From NCBI GenBank assembly GCA_031256955.1, contig JAIRPP010000012.1, positions 1 to 64,000 on the forward strand: a stretch of DNA of 64,000 nucleotides, written 5' to 3'. Shown in pieces: positions 7,995-17,900 of the stretch. Positions within the stretch are counted from its first letter, which is position 1, and each line of letters begins with the position of its first letter. The stretch comes from Candidatus Methanoplasma sp. (lineage in GTDB: Archaea; Thermoplasmatota; Thermoplasmata; Methanomassiliicoccales; Methanomethylophilaceae). The notes beneath the pieces are model-generated. The model had not been told where the DNA came from and did no database searches. It saw only the letters and a program-made list of their open reading frames with translations. The position numbers and the translations under genes are program-made.

Positions 7995-9458
7995 TCATCT
8001 CTGCCCCGCCCTCTTCAGCAGGGCCGCCGCGTCCCCGTCCCCCTGCCTGGCGGCCATGGTCAGGTACTTCTTCGCGATCGCGGGGTCCCTCTTGACGAAC
8101 TCCCCGTCGTGGTATATCTTCCCGACGTAGTACTGCCCGTCCCTGTCGCCGGAGTCCGCCGCCTCCCTCAGGCGGCGCATGCCCCCCTCCACGTCCTTCG
8201 AGGCCCCTATGCCGTTTATCATGAGCATCCCTATCAGGGACTTGGCCCCCGGGTGGCCCTGGTCCGCGGCCTGGTCCAGCCACATCGCCGCCTCCCTGGG
8301 GTCCTTCTTGACCCCCCTCCCCTCGTAGCACATGCACCCCAGGGCGTACTGGGCGTTGACCTCCCCCATCTCGGCGGCGTCCCTGAAGTGCCTCGCGGCC
8401 TCCGCGTCGTCCCTCTCGAAGTGGTATCCGTTGCCGTACATGCACCCCAGGGCGTACCTGGCGTACCCGTTGCAGGACTCAGCCGCCTTCAGGAACCATT
8501 TCGCCGCCGCGGCCTCGTCCCTCTCCAGGACGATCCCCTCCAGCTTCATGCCCGCGTAGTCCACCATCGCCTGCTGGCACCCCGCCCCGCATGCGGCCTC
8601 CAGCATCTCCTCCGCCCTGGACGGGTCCCTCTTGGCCCCGTGCCCGTGGAGGAGCATCATGCCCAGGTTGTAGCATGCCTCGGCATGGCCGGAGGCGGCC
8701 GCCTTCTCCAGGAGGGAGGCCGCCCTCCTGGCGTCGAAGTAGCCCCCCTTCTCGGTGAGGCATATCATCCCCAGCCTGTACGACGCCTCCGCGCTCCCGG
8801 CCTCCGAGGCCCTGAGGTACCATCTCTCCGCCTCCTTCAGATCCGCGGGGGCCCCGCACAGGCCCCCGTCGTGCATCTCGGCCAGATGGAGCATCGCCTC
8901 GGCGTGCCCGGACTCCGCGGCCGCCTTCAGCAGGGCCTCGGCCCGCTCGCGGTCCTTGGCGACGCCCTTGCCCATGAGGTGCATGAACCCGATCGCGTTC
9001 TGCGCCTCGGGGTCCCCCCTGTCGGCGCAGGCGGCGTACCACGACGCGGACTCGGCGTGGTCCTTGCGGGCGGGAGGCCTCCCCTCGCCGTATATCTTGA
9101 AAAGCTCGGCGCACGCGCCCGGGATCCCCTGCTCGCCCTTCAGCTTCAGGGCCATGAGCGGCGCGATCTTCGACTCGTCCCCGCCCGCCCTCTCGATCTC
9201 CCCGCGGGAGACGGACCCGCGCCTGCACCCGCCCGCTGCGGACAGCTCCATCAGCTCCGCCGCGGCGCGCCTGTCCATGGGGGCGCGCTCCCCCGAGTAC
9301 AGGAACAGGGCGCGGATGTACTGCGCCTCGGGGTCCCCGCCGTCGGAGAGCGCCTCTGCCAGCCTCGCCGCCTCTGCCAGGTCGCGCGACGGCGACGACG
9401 AATCCATCAGCCTGCGCAGCTCGCGCACCCCCCTGCCTGCGGAGTCCTCTCTTTGCAT
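7995..9458 (-). CDS. Sel1-repeat (TPR-like) protein, long form
   Basis: The 487-aa protein is a run of about a dozen Sel1-like repeats (for example ARYALGCMYGNGYHFERD and AQYALGCMCYEGRGVKKD) after a short N-terminal segment. No catalytic domain, signal peptide or membrane helix is visible, so it is probably a cytoplasmic scaffold. It starts a minus-strand cluster with a second Sel1 gene and gcvH. A third, divergent Sel1 gene starts at 9601, so all three may share one regulatory region. Confidence 0.9.
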   Translation of the reverse strand: MQREDSAGRGVRELRRLMDSSSPSRDLAEAARLAEALSDGGDPEAQYIRALFLYSGERAPMDRRAAAELMELSAAGGCRRGSVSRGEIERAGGDESKIAPLMALKLKGEQGIPGACAELFKIYGEGRPPARKDHAESASWYAACADRGDPEAQNAIGFMHLMGKGVAKDRERAEALLKAAAESGHAEAMLHLAEMHDGGLCGAPADLKEAERWYLRASEAGSAEASYRLGMICLTEKGGYFDARRAASLLEKAAASGHAEACYNLGMMLLHGHGAKRDPSRAEEMLEAACGAGCQQAMVDYAGMKLEGIVLERDEAAAAKWFLKAAESCNGYARYALGCMYGNGYHFERDDAEAARHFRDAAEMGEVNAQYALGCMCYEGRGVKKDPREAAMWLDQAADQGHPGAKSLIGMLMINGIGASKDVEGGMRRLREAADSGDRDGQYYVGKIYHDGEFVKRDPAIAKKYLTMAARQGDGDAAALLKRAGQR

Positions 9459-9558
9459 GCCAGCCCTGATGCCGAGCGCGTTTATTTCATTTAGCCCGCG
9501 GGGGCGGGCCTCCGCGCGCGGCGCGCGCCTCCGCGAGGCCTCCCCGGAGCCCTCCCCC

Positions 9559-9590
9559 CGACTATAGCCATATAAATAGAAGGCGACGTA
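9559..9590. promoter_or_regulatory. TATA-containing region between divergent Sel1 genes
   Basis: The 142 bp between the divergent Sel1 genes hold an AT-rich element, CCATATAAATAG, in an otherwise GC-rich stretch. It lies about 25 bp before the ATG at 9601 and fits a TATA box for near-leaderless transcription. Confidence 0.5.
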
Positions 9591-9600
9591 TCGAGACGCG

Positions 9601-10287
9601 ATGCGCGAGATCTCGGGGATTCCTTTCGAAAGCGGGCTCGACCCCCTGGAGTGGGCGAGGTTCGTGGTGAAGGCCCGCTCTGAGGAGAACTACGCCCAGG
9701 CCATGGACGTGCTCGAGGCGCAGGCGGCCGAAGGCGCCGCCGAGGCGGAGTTCCTCATGGGCCTCGTCTACGCCAGGGGGCAGGGGGTGCGCCGCAGCTT
9801 CGCGGCGGCCGCCACATGGTTCGAGAAGGCCGCGGACAAGGGGCACCTGGGCGCGATGTACTTCCTCGGGAAGATGTATCAGCGCGGATACGGGGTGCCG
9901 AAAGACAACGCCATGGCGGCCAGGCTCTACGAGGCCCCCGCCGAGGGAGGGGACGCCAGGGCGAGGTACCACCTGGGCGCGATGTGCCTGGAGGGCGCGG
10001 GGGTCCCCAGGAGCGCCGAGGCCGCCGCGGCGCATTTCGAGATCGCGGCCGCCGCCGGCCACTCCGAGGCCCAGTTCGTCCTGGGGCAGCTGTACAAGAT
10101 AGGCTGCGGGGTGGAGAGGGACGCGGACAGGGCGGTGGACCTGCTGGTCTCCGCCGCGGCCAACGGCCACAAGGGCGCGCGCCTGCTGCTGGGCGGCATG
10201 TACGAGACGGGGGACGGGGTCGACGCCGACCCCGACGAGGCGCGGCGGTGGTACCGCATGGCCTCCGAGGTCACTTCAGGCCCCTGA
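9601..10287 (+). CDS. Sel1-repeat (TPR-like) protein, short form
   Basis: The 228-aa protein has a short N-terminal segment followed by five or so Sel1-like repeats with motifs such as FLMGLVYARGQGV and YFLGKMYQRGYGV. It is divergent from the two other Sel1 genes and related to them in sequence, which suggests local duplication. Its 3' end overlaps the end of fhs by 17 bp on the opposite strand. It probably acts as a protein-binding scaffold; no partner can be named. Confidence 0.9.
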   Translation: MREISGIPFESGLDPLEWARFVVKARSEENYAQAMDVLEAQAAEGAAEAEFLMGLVYARGQGVRRSFAAAATWFEKAADKGHLGAMYFLGKMYQRGYGVPKDNAMAARLYEAPAEGGDARARYHLGAMCLEGAGVPRSAEAAAAHFEIAAAAGHSEAQFVLGQLYKIGCGVERDADRAVDLLVSAAANGHKGARLLLGGMYETGDGVDADPDEARRWYRMASEVTSGP

Positions 10288-11947
10288 CCCTCCCGTCGTC
10301 GGTCAGGTCCATCCTGAGCGCGGCGGGCGACCCGGACAGCCCGGGCATGAGCATCATCGCCCCGCATATCGGGACCACGAACCCCGCTCCCGCCGAGAGG
10401 GAGACCTCCCTCACGGCCAGGGTCCATCCCTTCGGCGCGCCCTTGAGCTCCGCCACGTCGGATATGGAGTACTGCGTCTTCGCCATGCATATCGGGAGCC
10501 TCCCGAACCCCTTCGCCTCCAGGTCGTCCAGGGTCTTCCGCGCCTGGGGGGAGTACGACGCGCCGTCCGCCCCGTATATCTCGCGCGCTATCTTCTCTAT
10601 CTTGCCTCTGAGCGGGAGCTCGTCCCCGTAGAGCAGGCGGAACTCCTTGCGCCCGCCCTCCGCCGCCTCCGCGACCTTCCGGGCCAGCTCCTCCGCGCCC
10701 TTCCCGCCCTCGGCGAACGCGTCGGACTGGGCGCACTCCACCCCGGCCGCGGCGCAGTGGCGCCTGATCATGTCCATGTGGGCGGGGTCGTCGGAGGCGA
10801 AGTGGTTGATGGACACCACCACGGGCGCACCGTACCCCCTGATGTTCTCTATGTGCTTGTCCAGGTTGGAGAAGCCCCTCTCCAGGGCCTCCGCGGTGAG
10901 GGTCTCCGGGCGCTCCAGGGAGGCTCCGCCGTGCACCATCAGCGCGCGGACGGACGCCACGATCACCACGCAGTCGGGCGAGAGCCCCGACTGCCTGCAG
11001 ACTATGTCCATGAACTTCTCCCCGCCCAGGTCCGCGGCGAACCCCGCCTCGGTGACCGCGTAGTCCCCCAGCTTCAGCGCGTATCTCGTCGCCAGCACGC
11101 TGTTGTTCCCATGGGCTATGTTGGCGAACGGGAACCCGTGCACGAACACGGGCTGGCCCTCCAGCGTCTGCACCAGGTTGGGCTTTATCGCGTCCTTCAG
11201 GAGCACCATCATGGCGCCCACGCAGCCGAGGTCCCCCGCCGTGACCATGTCCCCGCCGTAGGTGTACGCCACCACCATCCTCTCGAGCCTCGCGCGCAGG
11301 TCCGCGTACCCGGTGGAGAGGGCCAGTATGGCCGATATCTCCGAGGCGGACGTTATGAGGAAGCCGCTCTCATGGGGGACCCCCCCGTTCAGCCTGCTGT
11401 TGCCGAGCCCCACCATCACGCTCCTCAGCTCGCGGCAGTTCATGTCCACCGCCTTCTTCAGGACTATCCTCATGGGGTCTATGCCGAGCGGGTTGTCCCT
11501 GACCAGGTTGTTCTCCAGCACCGCGGACAGGAGGTTGTGGGCGGACGACACCGCGTGTATGTCCCCCGTGAAATGGAGGTCTATGTCCCACATCGGGTAC
11601 ACCTGGGAGTAACCCCCGCCGGTGGCCCCGCCCTTGACGCCGAACGTCGGGCCCACCGACGGCTCCCTCAGCGCGCCGACCACCTTCTTGCCCATGCGCC
11701 CCAGGCCCTGTATGAGCCCTATGGTCGTGACGGTCTTGCCCTCCCCCGCGGGGGTCGGGGTGACCGCGGTGACCAGCACCAGCTTCCCGTCGGGGTTCCC
11801 GTCGAAGCGCGAGAGCACGCCCAGGGGCACCTTGGCGACGTGCCTCCCGTACTGCTCTATCTCGTCCGGCGGTATCCCTATGGACTCCGCCACGCTGGAT
11901 ATGTGCCTGGCCCGGAGGGCCTCCCCGATCTCTATGTCGTTCATCAT
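10271..11947 (-). CDS. fhs: formate-tetrahydrofolate ligase
   Basis: The 558-aa protein catalyses ATP-dependent formation of 10-formyl-tetrahydrofolate from formate. The P-loop TPTPAGEGKT lies at 63-72 and the family block REPSVGPTFG-KGGATGGG follows. Length matches the bacterial and archaeal family of about 555 residues. Two adjacent ATG codons start the gene; either could be used. The enzyme would feed formyl groups into purine synthesis or C1 metabolism. It is divergent from the HAD gene at 12047. Confidence 0.95.
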   Translation of the reverse strand: MMNDIEIGEALRARHISSVAESIGIPPDEIEQYGRHVAKVPLGVLSRFDGNPDGKLVLVTAVTPTPAGEGKTVTTIGLIQGLGRMGKKVVGALREPSVGPTFGVKGGATGGGYSQVYPMWDIDLHFTGDIHAVSSAHNLLSAVLENNLVRDNPLGIDPMRIVLKKAVDMNCRELRSVMVGLGNSRLNGGVPHESGFLITSASEISAILALSTGYADLRARLERMVVAYTYGGDMVTAGDLGCVGAMMVLLKDAIKPNLVQTLEGQPVFVHGFPFANIAHGNNSVLATRYALKLGDYAVTEAGFAADLGGEKFMDIVCRQSGLSPDCVVIVASVRALMVHGGASLERPETLTAEALERGFSNLDKHIENIRGYGAPVVVSINHFASDDPAHMDMIRRHCAAAGVECAQSDAFAEGGKGAEELARKVAEAAEGGRKEFRLLYGDELPLRGKIEKIAREIYGADGASYSPQARKTLDDLEAKGFGRLPICMAKTQYSISDVAELKGAPKGWTLAVREVSLSAGAGFVVPICGAMMLMPGLSGSPAALRMDLTDDGRVRGLK

Positions 11948-12046
11948 GATGCGTCCGGATCTGCCGGCGAATAGATAAAGGCGCCATGTCGCCGGGGCGA
12001 AAGCGAAAAGAAAGATGAGCGCCATCCGCAGCCGGGACGGAGCGGC

Positions 12047-12721
12047 TTGAGGGAGTACGACTTCTACATCTTCGACATGGACAACACCCTCGTGGATTCC
12101 AGCAGGGGCTACGACGGGGCGATCGCGGAGGCCTTCGGGAGGCTGGGCGTTCGCGGCGGGGCGGGCGAGTACGGGGACTACATACAGCGCTCGCTCCGCG
12201 ACATGTACGACGAGCGCGTGGGCGAGGGCCGCTGCTCCTACGGGGAGTTCTGCGAGCTGTTCTCCAGCGCCTACGACAGGCACGCCCCCGGGTCCTCCCG
12301 CCTGTTCCCGGACGCGAGGAGGTGCATCGAGTCCCTCCGGCTCGCCGGAAAGGCGATGGGGGTCGCGTCCAACTGCCACACGAGGCACGTGGAGGGCGCA
12401 CTGTCGGATCTGGGGGTCTCGGGGATGTTCGGGTCCCTCGTCGGCATGGACAGGGCGGGCTCCAAGCCGGACCCCGGGCCCGTGCTCCTGTGCATGAGGG
12501 AGATGGGCGCGGACCCCGCGTCGACGCTGATGGTCGGGGACAGCGCAAGCGACGTCCTGGCGGGCCTGAGGGCGGGGATAGACGCCGCGCTCGTCTCCAG
12601 GGGGGGAAGCCCGCCCGCGGGGTGCTCCCCGACGTTCCTGATATCGAGCCTGGAGGACCTGCTCCCGCGGCCCCCCGGCGCCCCGGGGAACCCCCCCGAG
12701 AGGCCTCTACGAATTTCGTAA
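12047..12721 (+). CDS. HAD-superfamily phosphatase
   Basis: The 224-aa protein shows the four HAD motifs: DMDNT with nucleophile D10 and acid D12, VASNC, the lysine in SKPDPGP and GDSASD. The helical cap between motifs I and II places it with phosphoglycolate-phosphatase or beta-phosphoglucomutase-like enzymes (subfamily I). The start appears to be TTG, since no ATG lies near the conserved N-terminus. The substrate cannot be assigned. A palindrome TACGAATTTCGTA overlaps its stop codon. Confidence 0.82.
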   Translation: MREYDFYIFDMDNTLVDSSRGYDGAIAEAFGRLGVRGGAGEYGDYIQRSLRDMYDERVGEGRCSYGEFCELFSSAYDRHAPGSSRLFPDARRCIESLRLAGKAMGVASNCHTRHVEGALSDLGVSGMFGSLVGMDRAGSKPDPGPVLLCMREMGADPASTLMVGDSASDVLAGLRAGIDAALVSRGGSPPAGCSPTFLISSLEDLLPRPPGAPGNPPERPLRIS

Positions 12722-12784
12722 TCTGCGCGGCGGCCGAGGCCTGGCGGACGGCCATTATACGAAATCCGCAGGAGCCTTCGGCTG

Positions 12785-12817
12785 TTTTTTATACCCGCCC
12801 GCGCATATGAGGGCGGG
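12785..12817 (+). promoter_or_regulatory. TATA box and inverted repeat before the Hsp70-vWA operon
   Basis: TTTTTTATAC forms a TATA-like element and is followed at once by a perfect inverted repeat CCCGCCC (12794-12800) and GGGCGGG (12811-12817) spaced by ten bases. The repeat covers the expected transcription start and ends just before the ATG at 12825. It could be an operator or an RNA hairpin controlling the chaperone operon. Upstream, the palindrome TACGAATTTCGTA at 12707-12719 and a half-like TACGAAATCC near 12758 may be further sites. Confidence 0.45.
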
Positions 12818-12824
12818 ATGCAAA

Positions 12825-14903
12825 ATGAGGGTCGGAATTGATCTCGGGACGACTTATTCGGCGGTGGCTAGATACGACCAGGCGAACTCAAGGCCTGTCG
12901 TCATAAACAACACGTTCGGCAAGGAGCTCACCCCGTCGGTGATATGCTTCCTGGACAACGGGGACGTGCTCGTGGGGGAGGACGCCAAGGACATGCAGGC
13001 GGGCGGGACCGGCGCGGCCGCGGCGGCGTTCAAGCGCGCGATGGGCGACCAGAGCTTCACGGTCGAGGCCGCGGGCGCGCAGTACTCCGCCGAAGACCTC
13101 TCGGCCATCCTGCTGAAGAAGCTGATATCCGACGCCGAGGCGGTCTCCGGGGAGAAGATCGACTCCGCCGTGATCACAGTCCCCGCGTATTTCAACGACT
13201 TCCAGCGCAAGGCGACGATCCGCGCCGGGGAGGCGTGCGGGGTCAAGGTCCTCAAGATCGTGAACGAGCCCACCGCGGCCGCCATATCCTACGGGTACAG
13301 CGGGAGCTCCGAGAAGACCATCCTGGTCTACGACCTGGGCGGGGGGACGTTCGACGTGACCATACTCGAGGCGAGGAAGGGCGGCATAGAGGTCAAGGGC
13401 ACCGACGGCAACCACCTCCTCGGCGGAAAGGACTGGGACGCGGCCGTCTCCAAGTTCGTGGCGGAGCAGTTCCTGGACGAGTTCGGCGTGGACCCCAGGG
13501 ACGACGAGTCCGCCAAGAACGAGCTGATCGTCGCATCCGAGAACTACAAGAAGGTGCTGTCCAGGAGCGACAGCGTCACGATACAGCTGAAGCACGACGG
13601 CAACGCGGGCAAGTACACCCTCACCCGCGAGGCGTTCGACGCGATGACCGAGCCCCTCCTCCTGGCGACCAGGGAGGTGTGCGCCGGCCTGATATCGAGC
13701 CTCGGCATGTCCTGGGGCGACATAGACGAGGTCCTGCTAGTAGGCGGGTCCACCAGGATGCCCCAGGTGGAGGCGTTCCTGAGGGAGCTGATTGGCGCGA
13801 GGATAGTGTCCAACTCCGACACCGACCTGGCCGTGGTGAAGGGCGCGGCGATAACCGCCGCGCTGTACGCCGGCGACAGCAAGAAGGTGAGGGCGTTCGA
13901 GATAAAGGACGTGACCGCCCACAGCCTGGGCGCGCTCTCCCTGAGGCGCGACGGCAAGGCGTACGTCAACGAGGTCATGATACCGAAGAACTCCAAGATC
14001 CCCGCGTCCGTGAGGAAGCCGTTCAGGCTGGGCGAGGGGAACATGACGGACGTCGTGGAGGTCTACATCCTGCAGGGGGAGAGCGCAGACCCCCGGGACT
14101 GCCACGTGCTCTCCAAGGTCTCCGCCACCGGCTTCGAGAACGACGGGGGCGGGACGGAGATCGAGATCGAGTACAGGTACAACGAGAACGGGGTGGTGGA
14201 CGTCGCCGCGTACCAGGGCGGCGAGCCCCTTATAATCGAGTCCGAGCCCGTCCCGGAGGACACGGGCTGGATGGGCGAGGCCCCCAGGCCCGCCGAGCGG
14301 GCGGTGGAGAAGAGCGTCGTCATATGCGTGGACATGTCCAGGAGCATGGACAAGATCGTCGACGGGGTCCGCCCGCTGGACGAGGTCAAGCGCGAGACCG
14401 CCGGGTTCGTGCGCGAGCTCGCCGCCGAGGGCGCCGTCTTCGGCCTGGTGGGGTTCGGGGACAAGGTCGGCGTGATAAGGGACATGACCTCCGACCAGGG
14501 ATCCATAATCGGCGCCCTGGAGAGCCTTAAGGTCAACGAGTACGGGCGCGGCACGGACGCCAGCCCCATAGGCACCGCCGCCGCCATGCTGTCCAGCCGG
14601 AGCGGGGTCAGGATGATCCTGATCCTGACCGACGGGAAGTGGGGGAAGAGGGACGCCGCGGTCGCGGAGGCCAGGGCATGCAGGAGCTCTGACATCGTCG
14701 TGATCGCCATGGGCTTCGGCAACGCGGACGTCTCCTTTCTAAAGCAGATAGCCACCGTGGACGAGGGCGCGATATTCACCACCATCAGGGGGATGGGGGA
14801 GAAGTTCAGCACCATAGCCACCGCCGTGAAGAAGGGGTCCATGGGCCTCCGCGAGGGCGGGTCCTCCGACGGCGGGAAGAAAGAGAGGATCAAGACCCGC
14901 TGA
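12825..14903 (+). CDS. Hsp70 (DnaK-like) fused to a C-terminal vWA domain
   Basis: The 692-aa protein begins with a complete Hsp70 ATPase domain: GIDLGTTYS at the N-terminus, VTVPAYFND, EPTAAAISYG and YDLGGGTFDVT, then VLLVGGSTRMP. A beta-sandwich substrate-binding domain follows to about residue 480. In place of the helical lid, the chain continues into a von Willebrand A domain (about 495-675) with an intact MIDAS: D503-x-S505-x-S507, then GTDASP and LTDGKWG. Hsp70-vWA fusions are not the standard DnaK. I placed the start at the ATG at 12825, directly before RVGIDLG. This is the first gene of a tight five-gene operon. A chaperone that recruits a metal-dependent adhesion partner is inferred. 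Confidence 0.92.
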   Translation: MRVGIDLGTTYSAVARYDQANSRPVVINNTFGKELTPSVICFLDNGDVLVGEDAKDMQAGGTGAAAAAFKRAMGDQSFTVEAAGAQYSAEDLSAILLKKLISDAEAVSGEKIDSAVITVPAYFNDFQRKATIRAGEACGVKVLKIVNEPTAAAISYGYSGSSEKTILVYDLGGGTFDVTILEARKGGIEVKGTDGNHLLGGKDWDAAVSKFVAEQFLDEFGVDPRDDESAKNELIVASENYKKVLSRSDSVTIQLKHDGNAGKYTLTREAFDAMTEPLLLATREVCAGLISSLGMSWGDIDEVLLVGGSTRMPQVEAFLRELIGARIVSNSDTDLAVVKGAAITAALYAGDSKKVRAFEIKDVTAHSLGALSLRRDGKAYVNEVMIPKNSKIPASVRKPFRLGEGNMTDVVEVYILQGESADPRDCHVLSKVSATGFENDGGGTEIEIEYRYNENGVVDVAAYQGGEPLIIESEPVPEDTGWMGEAPRPAERAVEKSVVICVDMSRSMDKIVDGVRPLDEVKRETAGFVRELAAEGAVFGLVGFGDKVGVIRDMTSDQGSIIGALESLKVNEYGRGTDASPIGTAAAMLSSRSGVRMILILTDGKWGKRDAAVAEARACRSSDIVVIAMGFGNADVSFLKQIATVDEGAIFTTIRGMGEKFSTIATAVKKGSMGLREGGSSDGGKKERIKTR

Positions 14904-14912
14904 GGGCGACGC

Positions 14913-17900
14913 ATGGCTAAAGACAGAGATAACTACTGCTACCTCATCGGGCTGAACCCGATGAAGGAATCCACCTACAACGCGGATTCCATAGAGAAGA
15001 AGATCGCCGCGAAGGAGGTCAAATGGAAGAAGTTCGCGGCGGACAAGCAGAACCCCGCGGAGAAGAGGTTCCAGGCGCAGCAGTGCTTCGATGCGGCGCC
15101 GGACATGCGCAAGGTCATGGCGGACCCCGCGCTCAGGGGCGAGGAGTTCGCGGACGCCAGGACGCTGCTCCGCGCCAAGGCGGCCAGGCTGCTGAAGGAC
15201 TGCATCACGCTCCACGACGGGACCAAGGTCCTGATCTCCGGGGCGGCCGAGAACCTCGCCAAGAAGATGCAGTGGGACGGGGTCGACAAGAGCGACCTGA
15301 TCTCCCTGTCCGGCATAAAGAAGACCGTGTCCAGCCCCCCCGTGAACGAGAGGGTCCTGGCCGCCTACAAGGGGCTGGCGGAGGTCCGGGCGTTCACGGT
15401 CGCGGAGATGCTGAACTCCCTGATAGACAGGCCCGCGCTCAGCCTCGGCATAGAGAGGCTCGACGAGAGGAGCGGGCCGGCGCAGATAAGGGCCGCGTTC
15501 GAGGCCTGCGAGAAGCGCGTGAAGACCGTCAAGCAGGGCGTCCTCCCCGACCAGGACTCCTACATACTGGCCATGAGGGCCGTGAAGGCGGCCCTGGCGT
15601 CGGACAAGGACCTCTCCGACCTGCTCACCTACGGCAGGTGCATGAAGGCGCTGGAGCCCGCCAAGGAGGCCATGGACACGGACTACGGCCAGCCGTTCTC
15701 CAGGGAATACCTGGACCGCCTGCTCCTCAAGGCCGTGGGCGGGTCCGGCAGGGACTACCACATGGCGCGGGCGATCCTGGAGGACTACTGCGTCAAGAAG
15801 AAGTACATAGCCAACTTCTCCGAGAGGGACAGCAGGCTGGCGGAATGCCCCGGGTGCGGCGCGCTGGTCGACGCCGGGGACGACGTCATGTGCTGCTCCG
15901 TGTGCGGGTGCGAGATAAAGACCAAGTGCCCCCAGTGCGGGAGGACGCAGGCGTCGTCCAACGGGTCCTGCGTCGGGTGCGGGTTCGACTTCAAAGGGGG
16001 GCTGGCCAAGGCCAGGGACCTGGAGAAGCGGTTCAGGTCCGCGGTCTCCCAGGGCAGGATAGAAGAGGCGGCGGAGCACCTCGCGGGGGTGAAGAGGGCG
16101 TACTCCACGTACCCCTCCCTGAAATCCATGGAGGGCGAGCTGAGGCCGCTGCAGGCCAGGTACTCCGAGGTCCTGAAGAGCGCGAACAGCCTCTACAGGC
16201 AGAAGAAGTACTTCGCCCTGGAGGCGCGCATAGACGCCGCCCTGGGCGACTTCCCTAAGATCACGTCCAACCCCGAGATCGGCAGGATGTACGACGAGGC
16301 CGCGTCGAAGGTGGGGGAGGCCGACCGGATATGCGAGAAGGCCGCCTCGCACGGGGACCCGCTCCCCCTCTACGTGTCCGCGGCGGAGATCTGCCCGGAC
16401 CACCCCGCGGCCATGTCCAAGATAAGGGAGAACCCCCCCGAATCGCCGTCCGACGCGACGGCGCAGCCCAGGGAGGGCAAGGTGCTGGTCAAATTCGCGG
16501 TGCCGGAGGAGAGGGCGGGGATGACGTTCTGCGTGTTCCGGGGCAGGGACGGCCTGCCCGCCGTGTCCGACGACACCGAGCCCCTGGCGGAGATCCCGGG
16601 GGGCGTGTACCTCGACAAGAGCCCCGACCCGGGCGTGGACCTGTACTACTCAGTGTACTCCAAGAGGTGGGGGGTCCTCTCCAGGGACGCGGCCCAGTTC
16701 GGCCCCGTCTCTGTGTGCCCCGAGGTGGAGGACGTGGCCATAGAGCCCGTCGAGGGCGGCCTCAGGCTGATATACGAGAAGCCCAGGGGGTGCAGCAGGG
16801 TCCGCATATGGAGGAAGGAGGGGACGTCCGCCGCCGGCAAGGGCGACGAGGTGGAGATCTCCCACGGCGGGCAGACCGTCATCGACGATCTGGGGCTCAA
16901 GGGCGGGGTCAGGTACCACTACCTGTTCGTCGCCGAATACCGCAAGGGGGGCAGGACCGAGCGCTCCATGGGGACCGAGTTCTCGCACGTCCCGCCCAGG
17001 GTCCCGGACCCCCCCAAGAGCGTGGAGATCAAATGGAACAAGTCGGACGGGTCGTTCACCGCCAGGTGGAAGAGCCCGGAGAGGGTCGTCCTCTACTCCT
17101 CCCCCAGGCGGGTGGAGCTGCGCGGGCGCGTGGTGAAGATGGAGGACCTGGGCGCGTGGATGTCCGAGATACCTCCCATAGAGTCCTACGACGACGGGGT
17201 CAGGTTCTCCGTGCCCGACGGCGCGGTGCAGTACGTGTACCCCATGATCCCCGCCGGCAAGGTGGCCGTCAGGGGCAAGGAGATAATGGTCGCCAACCTG
17301 AAGCCGTTCAGGGACGTGGAGAAGAGGGTCAGCGGAGGGGACTGCGACATAACCATGACGTGGCCCACGGGCGCGGAGTCCGCCGTGATCGCGGTGAAGG
17401 ACGCCCCCGCGTCGGGGCCGGACGACTTGGGCGCGGAGATGATCACCATAACCCGCGAGGCGTACAACATGGACCGCAGGGTCCGCGTGCCCATGGGGGG
17501 GTCCAAGAAGAGGGTGGCGACCATATACGCCGCCTACGACGTCTCCGGGGAGAAGATGTTCTCCCGCGGCATGTGCCTCGACCTGTACTCCGGGTCCAGC
17601 ACCAAGGTCAGGTACTCCATGTCCGCCGAGGGCGACGGCAGGGGGGCCAAGTTCACCATCTGCATCGACACGGACCGCTCGGTGGCGGAGCTGCCTCCGC
17701 TGTCCGCGGTGCGCGTGCAGGAGGGCATACCCCTCAGGAGGAGGGACGGCGAGGCGATATGGTCCTCCAACCGCCCCGTGGCGCTGAGCGGCGGGAAGGC
17801 CACGATAGCCTTCTCGTGCAAGCCGGGGACGGACCCGTCCAGGGTGAGGGTCTTCTTCGACGGCGAGGACAGCTACAACCTGTTCAAATTCATACACCCG

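Noticed and set aside
14739-16403. Long minus-strand ORF opposite the 1001-aa gene
   Set aside because: A compositional shadow rich in R, G, L and V without family features.
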